NCBI GenBank assembly: GCA_013420905.1 | Contig: JAAXNY010000009.1 | Span: 2,170,001-2,234,000 of the forward strand | DNA: 64,000 nt | Reading direction: 5' to 3' | Origin: Collybia mongolica | Lineage: Eukaryota > Basidiomycota > Agaricomycetes > Agaricales > Clitocybaceae | Translations under genes and position numbers: made by a program | Shown: piece after piece, positions 22,561 through 35,978 of the stretch | How positions within the stretch are numbered: the stretch's first letter is position 1 | How the letters are laid out: each line of letters opens with the position of its first letter | Notes under the pieces: model-generated | The model's input: the letters and a program-made list of their open reading frames with translations, nothing else | Databases searched by the model: none | Told to the model about the DNA's origin: nothing

Positions 22561-25500
22561 TTATTGAAATGCCGTGTCACAAATTGTACAACTAGAGGCG
22601 TCTGGATAGTTGAAAAACGTGCAAGTAGGGCATGATTTCTCCACTCGCTTGAGCGGCGCGTAATCGTTTGATTCTTGAATCCGGCTGGGTGAGCCCCCGA
22701 GAAGCGTGCCTCCAAAACCCCTGCCGTCATCCCTCTGCTTTATTTCTTCAGTATCGGAGTTAATCTCAATCACTTCATTTTGCTCCTGTAGATCCAACAT
22801 AACATTGGCGTAGATTTGAAGGGTTGCGACAGTGGCTGAATTATCACCAAGCTCTTGCCCTTGGTAGAATAATCTTTGATAGATGGTCGGAATGTTTAAT
22901 TCTTCTTGCAACTGTTTTTGCTTGAGTACAGTGACGGCTTAGTTTCCGGATGACCCACCATGACCTTCATTTCCTTAACTGTCATTGATTTTGTGATAGT
23001 GAGTTTATGCCTCTCTCCTAGCTCTTTGATTTGACGTAAACGTTTGGATTGGCGGGCCCCAGCTTTACTAGTGTAAATCAAAGGTTTCTTGACCTTGATA
23101 TTCTCGCTGGTGGTTTTGGTACCACAGAGGCGTACCACAATCTCGGCAGTCGTCCAATCAGATATCCTTTTAGTTGTGTATTCATGAACCAGGAATGGAT
23201 CCGAGAGCTTGCAGCTTACCTTTTGAACCGGCAAGCAATGCATATGGCTGTGTCGTGTATCAATGTCGATCGTGCCACATCTTCGCACAAGCGCCTTTTT
23301 ACCCCTATCAATGGGCCTCCGGGGTAACTTAACGGCGTGAGCAGATCCGACTTTGTTCATTATGCGAGCGCTTACAGCTTTTCTAGTGCATCCCAGTCGG
23401 CGCGCTTGATGAGGCTGAAGGATGAATCAAGGTCAGTCGAGTTCGGGTCAAAGTTGAGTAGATCGTGTTCGCAAATAAACGGTGTATTATCGACAGTATT
23501 GGGCCTATGAACCTCTATTGGTCGATTTAGCCACTGGTGCCACTTTTTGAGGAAACTAGCTGGAATAATGGCGTAAGGTTCATTTTCTGGAATTATTGTA
23601 TTTCCTGTCGATGCGTAGTCATGCATATGTTTGAGTAGTACCTGTGGGTAAGGTTGGCGCAGATAAGGCCTAAAAGACGAACACCAACCCTCTCATCCTC
23701 TGCTCTCTTACGGATCCCTCGCTTGTCCTCTTTGGAAATGTGAATGAGGGCAACACATACCGGACAGACTTCAGCATCAGTGGAGATAGGGTCCCATAAT
23801 GGGTACAACCTTTGGATAAGTTTCGTCCCCTATACCCCCTGGTAAGATGGCACTCATTCATGGAACCGATCATTTGGCGTGGACTCACCTCAACAGAAAT
23901 CCTTCGGCGATTCGTAGTGTTAGAGGACAACCCCTGATGTTCACATTTAACATGCGCCCCAAATTCAGGGGCATCAGGTGCTGGATCAATCTCAGAGACA
24001 ACGTGCATTCTCGGTTTCGTTAACCTCCAATCTCCAGGAAGGAAAGTTGAAATGTGACGAGAATAGTATAGGAAAAATCGACTACCTTTGAGCCACAACT
24101 TCGAAATCCAATACCCCTCAGTGTCTGATCCAACTTCCGAGATTCGGTCGAACTCGCTGACAAGGCTTGGATGTTCAATTTGGTACAGTCGCTCTTCGAG
24201 TCCCATGAATCAGTTTATCCTCCCAGTGACCCAACAAGCTCAGCACCTTTGAAACCTTGTTTCGTGCAGATGTCACATACATCATCTGCTGTGAGGGTTC
24301 GTTGGAAAACATAGCCCGTGTCGTGGACAATTCGTGCGTAAGCTCTCTAAGGCGGATCATGTTTCTTTGAAGTTATCAAAAAAGCGGAGAAGAGAGGAGT
24401 AGATCGAACCTCGCAGATTCGTTTGATATTTCCTGCTTTAGTGGGATCAAGACGCTGATGCGAACAGAGTATATCATCCAGTAGTATAAGTCTTCGCGGC
24501 GACACTTCATTATTCGTTTGGAGTGGTTTGTTGATATTTTCCGTCAATACAGACCCGCTGTTATGTTGCCAGAGCCACTTTTTTAGTGCCTGTTGGCTGA
24601 CGATCACTGAAGGCTGCACGAAGCTTCAGCACCAGCATGTTATGGAGAAAGAAGACATTACCTCTCTCGCGGATTGGACGTTCCATGTGCGATAAATTTC
24701 CATAACTTCCTGTCGCCGTTGCTGAAATTGGGATTTGACCATATTCTCTCTGTGAATGTTATGGATTGGAAAGATATGTGAACCCAGACTTGATTTACTT
24801 TGTATTAAATGTGTCACAAGCTTCGTCATGTGCGGCATTGAGCAAATTTACAATTTCCAATGCCCTGGAGGGTGGTACAAGACTAGCGATAGAGGCTTGG
24901 CTATTTTTGAATGTGAGGGCAGCTGAAGGTTCTTTGCGAGAATATATTAGCATATATGCGTCTTTCGATGAGACGGTTCTACAAATATCGGACCGTGAGA
25001 CACCTCAAGAAACGAATTGCAGGAGGAAGTGACATTACTTGGATTCGGAAGGAGTAGGCTTGGTTGGGATTGTCCTAAACGATACTCCAACTAAACATCA
25101 TCTGTGGCTAGGTTGCGAACTGACCCACTGAACAGTTTCATCATCACTGTCGTCAACCCTACGCCGCTTCCGACCATTCACACGGCTTTTCCCTACCTGC
25201 GAGCGGCGAAACCTTAAAGGAAGTCAGATACACTAACATGAATAAGAAGAGATACATACCGCTCTTCCTTATTGTCTTCAGTACCAATAACATTGAACTT
25301 TGGCTTCTTTTCACCAAGGGATTCGATTTTGGTGACAGCCTCATCATTGAACTGGTACCAGGACTGATTTCTGGAAAAAGATTGGAGGACACGCCAACTA
25401 TAACTAAACAGCGTCTTACACAGTGTCGTAAACCTGAGCTTCATAATGACCGTGGTAGGCACTAGAACCTTTGTGAAGCAGGATTCCACGTAATTCATAA

Positions 25501-27093
25501 GATGCCTGATCTGTAGAGTCCAAGAATTTGCTCATGTCTAAAGAGATAGGAAAGGATACAGCATGTTTCGATTTCTTGCGCTCCATTGCTGAGACGTCGT
25601 AAACGAAACGAAGCAATGAAAAATGTAGAATAGGTGGTAGCTCTCGAAGTTCCGTATACCGGGTGGCGTCCTGCAGACTGTCACACTGAGAGCAAAGATA
25701 TCTAGGAGAAATTTTAAAAAAAGTGACAGAGACGTGGGACCAGACTTACTGGTTATCGCCAGACAGTATCTCTGGTTCAAGGAGAGCGGAAATTCGGTCT
25801 TCTAGCCTTGAGTGGCTCTATGGGAATATCGGTTATATTGTTGCGATCTGTCGAAATTGAATATCCTCACTGTTAAGTTGATTTCAATCTCAAGAAAGTC
25901 TGACACTCTTTCGGAGCGATAATCGCAATGATTACATATTGTCCCATATACTTGTTTTCCCTGAAACTGTTTGTAGTAGCATTATCAGCTATTCATTCAA
26001 GAACTATGGATAAGCTGTACCTGATCTGTGATGAGACATTTGACGGCTGGGACAGCTTGTTTCTTGAATTCTGCGTCCAGATGAGACATAAACAGTTTCG
26101 AAAATCTATATTTTAAAGGAAATTGAGATTATGAGGCAGAACTGGGGAAATTGCATACTCTTGTGCATCTTGTTGCTCTGTCGTTCGGAGTTGAAGGCTT
26201 TCGATAAGTTTAGCGGGATTAAACACGCGTTGAGTGCTTTCTTGGAGAGCAGCAAAGGTAACTTGTAGTTGAAATATAGGAGATTCCTATCATATTTCTA
26301 AGCTTTTATTTCTCCAACGGATTAAGGTGAGAAATAACCTCGAATTTTTCTTCAGCTTCTGATAGTGGTCGGCAAGTATACACGCCGCTCCGAAAATTCA
26401 AATCGCGGAACCACACCTGGAAAATTTAAGTGGAAGCAATGATCAGATACGAAGGGGCACGGCGCACCTGAAGAGAAGCATTGGCATAGCAAGTTGCACC
26501 AAGATTCTAAATAGATCGTTGAAGGTGGACAGCGGTCTGTTGTGTAAATACTCACTTTCAAGCCCACAGGATAATCCGGTTCCCTCTCATCTAATATCGG
26601 ATTGTCACCGACGTTTACAGCTTTCAGAAATGTTTTCATGACATCGTCTAGTTATTCTATAAGTTGTTTATTGGGGAATATAAAATTAATGCCCACTCTG
26701 ATTTTCCCATTCATCCTGCCCAAGATAGTTCAAGCAGTTAGGGTTCGATTTACAAAGCTTAGGATTACATTCTGGTTCTTCATCGCCTGAGATAACGATC
26801 ACGTCACTCTCGAGTTCGCCATCCACAACAAACTGTTCGGGAGGAGGTTCTTCCGCCTCTGTCTGAATACGTGGCGAGTATTTGTTGCGACAAAAAGGAA
26901 ATTTGTTCCTTTGCGATAGCCCACAGGTCACCAGTCGGTGCTCATCCGTGATGTCTACAGAGTCTATAACATCGGTGCCGACCCAGCTCCAAGAAAGAGA
27001 GCTATCGCCAGGATATGTGCTTCTTTTGAGTTTTTCACCTGGAGTCAGGCCCTTTGAAGGCAAAGACACGCGTCTTTTCCTTTTCACTGGCAT
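22561..27093 (-). CDS. USP48-type ubiquitin carboxyl-terminal hydrolase
   Basis: Large cysteine deubiquitinase of the UBP/USP family, in many exons. The start at 27093 gives MPVKRKRRVSLPSKG; then HRLVTCGLSQRNKFPFCRNK and CKSNPNCLNYLGQ, which precede the catalytic domain in USP48 relatives. The cysteine box NLGATCYANASLQ is intact, with the catalytic Cys codon at 26489-26491. The histidine box SAYHGHYEAQVYDT lies near 25450. After the catalytic domain come DUSP-like modules (about 23380-23620 YAIIPASFLKKWHQWLNRPI, and about 23900-24200). There is then a ubiquitin-like segment (TIYQRLFYQGQELGDNSATV) and a C-terminal RanBP2-type zinc finger, CPTC ... CTIC. The finger and stop at 22561 end the protein. 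The order of domains is that of USP48; the zinc finger at the end is notable. Confidence 0.9.
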
Positions 27094-27235
27094 GGAATAT
27101 ACAAGAATTGATTGGCCCGCCACCTAGCAAAGAATTAGGGAGATGTAGTGTTCCAGGTCACGGTTTGGAATTAGAAAGGTTACACGTGATGTAGAAACCT
27201 TTGACGCGCGACTACCAACGGAGCCGACTTAGACC

Positions 27236-29695
27236 ATGAACTCTCCAACTACAGCAGCACCGACCAATCTCTGGATGCAATTGGTGTCTAAGCTGACCCA
27301 GCGGTTCAGGCGAAATAATAGCGTTAATGCCAGCGAAGCACGAATTCGTAGGCGGAGAGCGATAGTTTCTCTTATTACACGGAGGTTGTGGTGGTTACAG
27401 TCGGTATTCCGTTTTGTACTACCGTTTATCTCACCAACCCTCATCCAGATTTGCTCTTTTCTGCACGGGGTACCTATGGCTTCTGATCATTCCCTCACCA
27501 CGTCTGGGGAGGAGGACATACATAGATGAGAACGCACTTCAACCAGGCCAGGTGGGTTTTATCACGCAGCCATCTTACCTGAGGCCGTTTAATTAGGATC
27601 GCCAGGTAAATACATATTGGAACTGGGGAGAAGTGCACGCAGCAGACAACTACCTTGCTCAACTAGAAGCTCTGCGGGACTCAAATGCGACGAGTGAGCA
27701 GTGAGGTCCCCTTCAACCAACCTTTTATAATACTCATACTTACACTACTATCCAAGACGTGCCAACTTCATTAGAGATGAATTAAACAAGCTTGGAGTGT
27801 CTGCGTCCACCCAGAGCTATGCGTTCTCAACAACCACCATGGTTTGCATCACTATTGTTCCGTGTGCTCCACCTTACCACCAACACTTAGGTCAACAATG
27901 GAGTGAATGCTTATGGTGTTATAGCGTCTCCCCGTGCTCCAGGGACTGAGGCAATGGTGATAAGTGCATCATGGTTAAGTAGGACTGGCGACGGGGACGG
28001 AACTCTGAACCTTCGGGGTATTTCTACTGTTCTTGCTCTGGCCGGCTTCCTCAAAGGTTGGACCTTTTTTGCCTCCTTTCGCATGATAGCCCCAATGCCT
28101 GAATCCCTAGGTTACTCCCTTTGGGCCAAAGATATTGTGTTAGTCGTCAGTGATGGTTATCTTGATGGAATGCATGCCTGGCTTGCTACATACCATGGTT
28201 CGACACAGTCGAGTAAGCGATGGTGTAGTTTTGCACGCCTTGAGTCTCAACTATGTCCCTGTCAGACCTTCAAGCCGATCATTTAGACCTTCCTTCTGGT
28301 GTGATCTGGTCAGCCCTCAATATCGATTACCCTGGCCATTCATTTTCTCATTTGGGAATATTCTTTGGTACGTGCCTAGGATCATCGATGAGTATTAAAC
28401 TCATAAGCTCATGCTTCCAAAGAGGGCAGTAACGGACGCCTCCCGAACCAAGACCTACTCAACTCATTCCAGCGAATCTCACTCTATACTGGCGGGGTGC
28501 CAGTCCTTGTTTATGATCACCTAGATTCCAGAGAACACCCCGACCTGTCCGGCATGCCGTCCTGGGTCCCTACTGTTGTCCGGAAACATCCTGAAGTTCA
28601 GACATATGTATACCAGGCCAAAAATGTGGCTCGGCACTTTAGTTATCAGGCCCGTGGCCGGCCGAGTGGAGTGCACGGGCTTTTTCATCAGTCAGTTTTT
28701 TGGATTTTTGCTTTGGGTGTGGGTGATAACATTACCCACAATAGATTTCGCATCGACGCCATCACCCTCTTCGCTGTCCCCGCCACAGGACCCCATGGCT
28801 TCCATGCCATCGGCCGGTAAGGACAGTTGGGTGATTGTAAACAAATTCCATCTTACAAAGTATCCACAGTGTCATAGAATCCACACTTCGAACTACCAAC
28901 AATCTTCTCGAGCGTCTTCATGCCTCGTTTTTCTTCTACATCTTGACAGGAGCCGACCGATTCCTAAAGATAGGGAGCTATCTACCCAGTGTCGTGTTGA
29001 TAAGCATCGCGATGGTGTCCAGCGGTCTCCGGATCTGGACAGACTTAGCTTGGTCCGAGGACCAGCACGAAGTTCCTGGAAAACAGAAACGGACCCAATT
29101 CACGACGAAGACGTGGTCAAGGAAGACAAGACCTGTGATTAAGGTTCTGGCCATCATGATAATGACACATGTATACGGAGCATTGCTTTTTGCTGTAGTG
29201 ACGAGCTTATGGTTCAGCGAGAACCCCAAGGTGAGGACCTTTGTACTTGCACGCGTGCAGTTGCTGAAACCCGGCCAGGCTGCCTCCCCTCTAACTTTCG
29301 TGACTTTTGCTCTCATCCCCCTAATTACCCTCCTTGTCCCCCCACCTGAAGCCCAACGTGGTTCAATTTCGGCGACCTTGAAAGCACTAAACCTTTGCCT
29401 CGCATCTACAGTCATATCTATAACAGCTTTGCTTAATTTCTCACTCGCCACATCTCTCATGATTCTGCTGGGGATCCCACTGTCTATCTCCTCTACAAAC
29501 AAGCCTTTTGTCCTTCGGTTTTGCACGTACACTGCATACGTTGTACTTAGTGTCGGGTGGCTGTTTTTCCGGGAAGAGACGTTGAAGGCAATCTGGCACT
29601 GGGAGATTCTATCCATCTGGTTTGCACCCTTCGCATGTCTGGTATACACACCATTGGTACTGCAGGCAGGCCTCGTTTGCCTTTTACCGCATTGA
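27236..29695 (+). CDS. GAA1: GPI transamidase complex subunit Gaa1
   Basis: ER membrane subunit of the GPI transamidase, which attaches GPI anchors to proteins. The start MNSPTTAAPTNLWMQLVSK is followed by a basic segment RIRRRRAIVSLITRR and the first transmembrane helix. Family blocks are ENALQPGQV, WGEVHAADNYLAQLEALRD (reading from a spliced exon), VNGVNAYGVIASPRAPGTEA, LAGFLKGWTFFASFRMIA and AKDIVLVVSDGYLDGMHAWL (the peptidase-M28-like lumenal fold). LPNQDLLNSFQRISLYTGG and the long hydrophobic C terminus (28943-29695) supply the remaining helices. It ends CLLPH. Divergent from the USP48-like gene (142 bp between starts), convergent with TAF7. Confidence 0.93.
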
Positions 29696-29822
29696 ATCTT
29701 CTGGCTTGTCATGAATGAATGTATATCAATAATACCAACATGATATGCACATAATCTTCGACGATTGTGATAAGTGTAGATGTTGCGATGCATAAGAATA
29801 TGAAATACGGCAGACTCTATGG

Positions 29823-31536
29823 CTACATCCCAGGTGTTGGGTCGTCAGATCCAAACAGGTCGCCATCGTCCCCACCCTCCAGATCACCTTCAACTTCGTT
29901 AACGCCACCGTCTGGATCGGTGTCTGCGTCCATGGCAATGCCTTCTTTCTTCATGCGCTGCTTTTCTTTCATTTCATCACGCTGTGCTTGTTTCATCTCG
30001 AGATCGGCAGCAAGTTTCTTTAATGCATCTTCAAACCGTTTCTGAAGCCAAGGTTAGTCGAAAGGAGCGATGGGAAAAGTATGCGACGAACCCTAATCAG
30101 CGGATTTGCAGAGCTGGCAATTTCTTTGCCCTTCTTTGCGACGGCGGCCTCGAGGTCCCTAATCTCTTCATTTATAAGCTTTCTCGCTTGAACGTCTTCA
30201 TCGTCTTCGTCTTCATCTTCGTCTTCTTCGCTTTCTTCATCTTCATCTTCGTCGTCGTCGCCATCACCTTCCTCATCCTCTTCATCACCGAGGGCTAAGT
30301 CTAACTCTGCGGCCAGCTCCTCATCGATATCGCCATCTCCACCTTCATCCTCTTCATCATCGCCTTCCCCTTCATCTTCATCGCCCAAATCATCTCTAGG
30401 CGTTTGCGGTTCCCCAATATCCGAGATGGCAGGAGTAGGAGCATCAAGCGGTTCCTCTCGTTCTAAGAATTCAGAGTCAGATAGGTCCGGGTTCACGTTT
30501 TCCAAAATTTCTTCATAACAAGTAAGTGCATAGAATTTGGAGAGTACAGAGGCCCTATACCATATTTAACCTCAGATGCCAATGCATCTTCGTCCAGTAA
30601 CCTCTCTACTTCTTGTTCTACACTCTCGATTGTCTGAAATTTGGGGGGTCAAGACTTGAAACAAGTACTATACAAATAAATTACTCGTCTGTTGACCCTC
30701 TTGCGAAACCTGCGCTTTCGAACGTGGTGCAGAGGCGGTGTTATCCCATGTGGCCAGATGAATTCATCGATGTTGAAGTTCCTCTGATTAGCTAGGGGTT
30801 CATCATTTGCAAGTTTGTTCTCGACAACAAGCATCTGAAAGAAATCTCATAAGAGAACTGATGGGCTCCCAGGACGAATGGTACAACCTGACATATGTCT
30901 GCTACTTTGAACATTTGCTTATTATCTAACGTCTTCTGCGACTCAATGATACAAGGAAGATCCACTAATTTGGCAGAATACGTAGAGTTTGCAACATGAA
31001 ATGTGGCCCGCCGAGAGTCTGCGCGGAATTGTTAAGTTACTGAGATGTGGACTACATATCTTTGAATGTAACCCACCCTTGAATTTGAACCAGACATCAT
31101 TACTGACCTCGCGAGCGGCGACCATCTTCCTCAATTTTTCCGTATCCTCTCCGGGAGGCATCCGCAAGATGAACTGTTCCTCAAAGGCAAGGTCCTCATC
31201 GTCGGAATCTAACTCCCGGTCGTATTGCCCTAGGAACGACATTCCAGGAGCCTGCGCTGCTGCCTTGTCGCTCAGCTTGAGCTTAAGTTTAGGTTGAGGC
31301 TTCGACCTTGCAGTCGAAGAGCGTGTAGTACGTTCTGTGCTTTCCATCGAGAGGTGTGTAGGTGGATTGCTCGAGCTGCGTAAACGTGAGGAACCGACTA
31401 TGGCGTTCTCTGCAACAGTCTTAGGACGCGAAGGGGTGTATGATTCCGGATACATTGGTCCATTGAAGGATGTTGATGGCCCTGCTTGCATTTCGAGAGC
31501 CTCGACATCGTCAACGACGATCAGGTCCTCTTCCAT
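29823..31536 (-). CDS. TAF7: transcription initiation factor TFIID subunit 7 (TAF7)
   Basis: TFIID subunit that binds TAF1 in RNA polymerase II initiation. The start at 31536 gives MEEDLIVVDDVEALEMQ. After a Ser-rich leader comes the TAFII55 domain: FEEQFILRMPPGEDTEKLRK, VWFKFKDSRRATFHVANSTY, AKLVDLPCIIESQKTLDNKQ and MLVVENKL. It continues NFNIDEFIWPHGITPPLHHV and RKRRFRKRVNRRTIESVE, a classical TAF7 signature. The C-terminal half (30020-30505) is an extreme Asp/Glu tract followed by a Lys/Glu-rich helix; the stop is at 29823-29825 after DDPTPGM. Low complexity in the acidic tract appears in DNA as CTTCAT-type repeats around 30190-30290. Confidence 0.93.
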
Positions 31537-31674
31537 GGTTTCACTGACTTCCGCACAGGGAACGAGACGTCACTCGTGTCATGTCACTTGCGTGACGCGA
31601 TACTTGCTAACTTTGTTATAAATAAAGTCTTAATGTAATTATAAGCAACCGTTGCAGACACGATTCATTATGCA

Positions 31675-32977
31675 TTACAGCCCATCCTCATCAGAATCTA
31701 ACCCTTCAGCTTCCTGCTTCTCTACTGCTGCCTTGATAGCAAGAAGCCTTGATCCTCCCACAACAACTATATATGCTGCTAGACTTCCCACAGCTAATCC
31801 AATAAATCCCCAGCGCATTCGATCATAGTGGATATCTTCTTCAGTTTTCTTAAGGTGTTTCCGAGTTGCTGGAGGGGACGGAATCAACGAGCTCCATGAA
31901 AAACTTGGCACCGTAGGACTGCGTCTGGTCAACTGAGAGAGGTGGACCCCATAAACCCTGCGGGCATGTGCGACAAGAGTGGGGTAGGACTCTGTGACAA
32001 GATTAATTATGGAGGGGTCCGGGTAAGCGGGGCTTATGAGAAGTAGAATGTGTGCAGCTAATATGACGTCAAGAGTCGTTGGCCTAGATTATAGTATTAA
32101 GGGCAGAAATTGTTAGTTAAGGGTGGAACATACCTATGGTGGTAAAAGTAACCTCGCTCGCCAAGTAGGCGAACGTATATATCGAGCGACGTTCGGGCTT
32201 TCTCCATGACCTACAATCAATCAGTACGTCTGCTGAAGGGGACATTGAAGGATCCACTTCACACCTTTTCGCGTTCAAATGTTTGCAAAAAAACATGAGT
32301 ATTCTTTTCCGTTTTGTTTTTTAAATCATCTCTGAGAGGCTTTTTGTCTTCCTTCTCCACGTCAGGCAGATTCCACAATCCGTTGGCCTTTAGCCTGGAC
32401 CTAAAAGACTGGCGCATCCTCCCTGGGACGTAATATCGTTGGGGTACAGGGAATAAGGAAGCCAACATTGGGCCAGTCAGTCCCATCCAGTTCCCCTGGT
32501 GCGAGTACATTGTGTGATACTAAAGGCAGGATGAGTATCGGGCCCTTTAGGCAATGCCGAATGTCAGACCCACCACAATGTCTCCAAGATTGGCCTCGAC
32601 ATGGGCACACCAAGCAATACTTTGAGACTTGGCCATCTGGTCCAAAGGTACTTCAAGGTTGGCATTTGGAAAAACTGAGTTCTTCAAGGCTGCAACGTAT
32701 TTGATTATCAACGCAAGGGTTGCTACCGTATGCTGGTCATGTACGAGAAATGGAAGTCGCCCTGGGTTATTTGTAGCAGTAGGGATTTAAACTAGAATAA
32801 TGACACCTACCCACCAGTCGGAGAAAGGTCTGGGTTGTTGCACTCGACAATATGGAATTTGTCAGGTATTGTTAGTTGCAGATAAGCAACAGCAGCAAGG
32901 CACGGGGGGTCAAAGGAGGGTAGATTCCATTGGTGGGGCCAAACGTAAAGAAATATGATGTCTGAGGATTGAGCCAT
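31675..32977 (-). CDS. Sam37/metaxin-like mitochondrial outer-membrane import protein
   Basis: Likely a subunit of the sorting and assembly machinery that inserts beta-barrels into the mitochondrial outer membrane. The start at 32977 opens MAQSSDIIFLYVWPHQWNLP, then PSFDPPCLAAVAYLQLTIP and FHIVECNNPDLSPTG, the thioredoxin-like N-terminal half typical of metaxins. The helical GST-like part contains ASLFPVPQRYYVPGRMRQSF and a charged loop. The last exon ends with a single hydrophobic segment (RWGFIGLAVGSLAAYIVVVG) near the C terminus, as in fungal Sam37 orthologues. The acidic end is LDSDEDGL, then TAA. At least five exons. Assignment rests on the WP...LPS N-terminal motif, the YLQ helix and the C-terminal anchor. 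Confidence 0.82.
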
Positions 32978-33866
32978 TCGTGCTGAAAAGGTGAATGAAC
33001 CACGGCTTTGTGACCTTTCTCCATGCTCACGTGACCGGAATGGGATCCAAACACTCTCAAAGGGACAGGATCTTATATGTAACCATTACCAACAACTTTC
33101 AGCGATTTCCAAGATGTCCGGCCCTACAATGGTGTTTGCTTCGATGTGATACCCATATACGACGCAGAGAAGAAACACTCAGACCCTCTGGAAGCTAAAT
33201 AACAACATGTGATGCTTTTGTCGGACCGCCTGAGTCCCGTCGCTACCAGCCAACTACCAGCCTTCAGACACCCTCCGTGAGCCCATTGTAACTATCCTTG
33301 TTCTTTTTCCCTTCCTAATATCAAGTGCGTGACCATGTCATCTGTAGCTAATTTCTCCGCAAACATTGATATTCTAGCTTCCCGTCCAACTCGCTTGCTT
33401 TTGCAATGCTATTCCAATGTTGTAAATATCAAGACGCGATAGAAAAAATGATATCACTAACTATCTTAGCTCTATTCAAGCCCCCCCCCCCTCCCCCCCT
33501 TTCTTACATTCGATGTATCAATAAGTCCGGAATCCGCAAATGCATTCAGGTCCTCGTCCTTGAAAGGGCTCAGTCTGTAATCATCAAACTCACTATCTAT
33601 TCATTAAAAATCTCCGCTGGATGCATGTGACAGAAGTCCGGGCCGTCGGTATTAGTCTTATTATCGTCTGTATCGTCATCGGCTTATATTCAAACAAGAG
33701 GAACAACGTTGGGAGAAACTCGGTCTCAACCAATTCCATGCCCGGTCATTGAGTTCAAGCCACCACCTAAAATAGGAAACGAAGGCCCTACATGTCGCCC
33801 ACACGATCCTTTAAATCTGGACTTGGATCGTTCACTCAAAAGATCGTGAAACTTCCGTTCGAAAAA
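32978..33866. other. intergenic, 889 bp, with poly-C run
   Basis: Divergent spacer between the Sam37-like and pectate lyase genes. It contains a near-homopolymeric run of C at about 33480-33499. Two short plus-strand frames start at ATG (MSGPTMVFAS at about 33114, MSSVANFSANIDILASRP at about 33334), but I could not join either into a convincing gene. Confidence 0.5.
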
Positions 33867-35624
33867 ATGAGGCTCTCTGGGCATTTAGCCATACTTGCTG
33901 CGGTGATCTCGTCTTGCTCAGCTTTGCTCGCTTTCCCTGGTGCCGAAGGTAAGCCTGCCCGGTGGTGAAGTTGTTTTATCTATTTATTCTGTGGTAGGGT
34001 TTGGAGTGCAAGCTACTGGGGGGAGAGGTGGCAGCGTCTACGTTGTGACAAATCTCAACGACTCTGGCAGTGGAAGCTTCCGCGATGCAGTTTCTCAGCC
34101 TGGAAGGGTCCGTACATCAATGCTACGCTTGATAATAGACTAAAACATCTCAAAAGATCGTTGTCTTCGCAGTGGGGGGTCTCATCACTATTAGTAGCAG
34201 GATCGTTGTCAGCAGTCGTGTCACCATTGCCGGCCAGACAGCACCAGGACAAGGCATCACTGTATACGGAAATGGGGTATCTTATTCTGGAGCAGATAAT
34301 ACTATTACAAGGTACATCCGTTATAGGATGGGAAAGACTGGTGAGATTCATTTCATTTCCTGCCCGCACCTGTCAAGTTCATCTACGCAACTTCATCAAC
34401 AAGGTGATTCCGGGAAAGACACTATTACTATCGCTAACGGCGCGAACATGATATTCGACCACGTATCTGTCTCGTGGGGCCGGGACGAAAACTTTTCCAT
34501 CAATGGGGACGTTTCTAACATTACCATTTCGGATTCTCTGATCGCTCAAGGCCTTGAAACGCATTCGTGTGGGGGGCTCATTCAAACTGACGGAGGAATC
34601 AGCATTATCCGAACCTTGTATATTGATAACAAAACCAGGAATCCCAAGGTCAAAGGCGTCAATGAATTCGTAAACAATGTCGTATGTGATGCACTATTGA
34701 TCTGGCGCCCTTAACGCGCTGATGACATGTCGTTACACTTTCATGGAACGACAGGTTTATAACTGGGGGGGAGGTGGTGGTTACATTGCTGGAGACTCTG
34801 ACGGTCCCTCTTACGCAAATATCCTGAACAATATATTCATCAGGTCTGTGCCAGATCAAATAACTACCACTCACAAATATAACCATTCTTATAGTGGGCC
34901 CTCTACTTCGGTGTCCCCATGTATGTTTTCCTTACTCTATTGAGATCGAGTGTCAACTCACCTCGCCTAGTCACCCGTGGAAATGCTAACTTCCACACCT
35001 ATGTTTCACAAAATTATTATGACCCCGATCGAGTGAGAAATATACATTCATTTCAATGATCTCTATTGGCCTATGATCTCATGAGAGTTCAACAGGATGG
35101 TACTCTTAACGGCTGGGTTCTCTCCCAGTCTACGGAGAATTACTCCGCTGTTGACTTCCAGGCCAATAAATATAACTACCCGACGGTTAAAACTCTTCTC
35201 AGCCCCACAGATGCCCTTGCCAAAGTTAGAGCATCAGCAGGCGCAAGTAAATCGCGGGACCGAGTTGACAACTACTTAATCAATACCGAATTGGGATCCC
35301 TTGGGAAGATTGGGGCGCTCATATCAGACCCGCTTGTTGCCCCAATGAACGGGCCAGGTCCAATCACAGGCGGAACGGTAGGGCTATGCATACCAAAATG
35401 GTGTTTGTTTATCCTGACTTCTACTCAGCCCCCGGTCGACACAGACAAAGACGGCATCCCAGACGCCTACGAAACGGCTCATGGTACCAACCCGAATGTC
35501 AATGATTCGGCGAATATTGCGTCCAATGGTTATGCCAGTAAGTCAAGCTTTAACTCCCATGAACAGGTCTAGATATCTGCGAATTCCAGACATCGAGAAC
35601 TACATTAACTCCTTAGTACCCTAA
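33867..35624 (+). CDS. secreted pectate lyase (PL1-type) with calcium-loop C terminus
   Basis: Plant cell-wall enzyme that cleaves pectin by beta-elimination. It begins with a clear secretion signal ([20 protein letters not shown]), then [20 protein letters not shown], a classical PL1 start. Right-handed beta-helix blocks follow: [68 protein letters not shown], and [20 protein letters not shown], the substrate/Ca-binding strand. [16 protein letters not shown] comes next. The C terminus has a thrombospondin type-3-like Asp-rich loop ([12 protein letters not shown]) and ends [11 protein letters not shown]. Introns are short. It is the only obvious plant-biomass enzyme here; its neighbours are unrelated. 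Confidence 0.92.
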
Positions 35625-35978
35625 GTAATTTACTTCATGAACTCCTCCCATCCAGATATGAAGGAAATTACATTGTTTCTATGCGTATGGATGTTCTACA
35701 TGAAAGCGACAAAGCAACATACAAACAAAACAAAGCGACAAAGCTAAAAAGAACTATGATCAACGTATTAGACGAGTCACACCGTACATTCATTGGCTTC
35801 CTTCCTCAGTACTGCTGCCTTCTGAACCGACTGGAGGATTTAGGCCGTCATGGAATAATATCACGCCCTGTCCTGGGAATCCATGATTCTTGGACGGAAC
35901 GACATAACTCACCGCCCTTCGCGTGTTGGACGGCGGCGGCGGCTTGGTATGTTGAGCTCGTATCTAAACATGACCGTA
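35625..35978. other. intergenic, 354 bp, possible alternative 3' exon of the next gene
   Basis: Convergent spacer. On the minus strand a stretch around 35880-35960 stays open and is GC-rich (a run of Ala or Pro codons depending on frame). It could be an extra 3' exon of the DUF7918-like gene if a donor at about 36023 is used. Evidence is weak. Confidence 0.4.

Noticed and set aside
28978..29793. 271-codon minus-strand open frame
   Set aside because: Antisense of the GAA1 transmembrane exon, which is better supported by family motifs.
30020..30298. Hydrophobic plus-strand frame rich in Phe/Ile/Val
   Set aside because: Antisense of the Asp/Glu tract of TAF7; such reversals always look membrane-like.
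33114..33420. Small gene on the plus strand starting MSGPTMVFAS or MSSVANFSAN
   Set aside because: No donor/acceptor pair gave a convincing continued frame; left as a gap.
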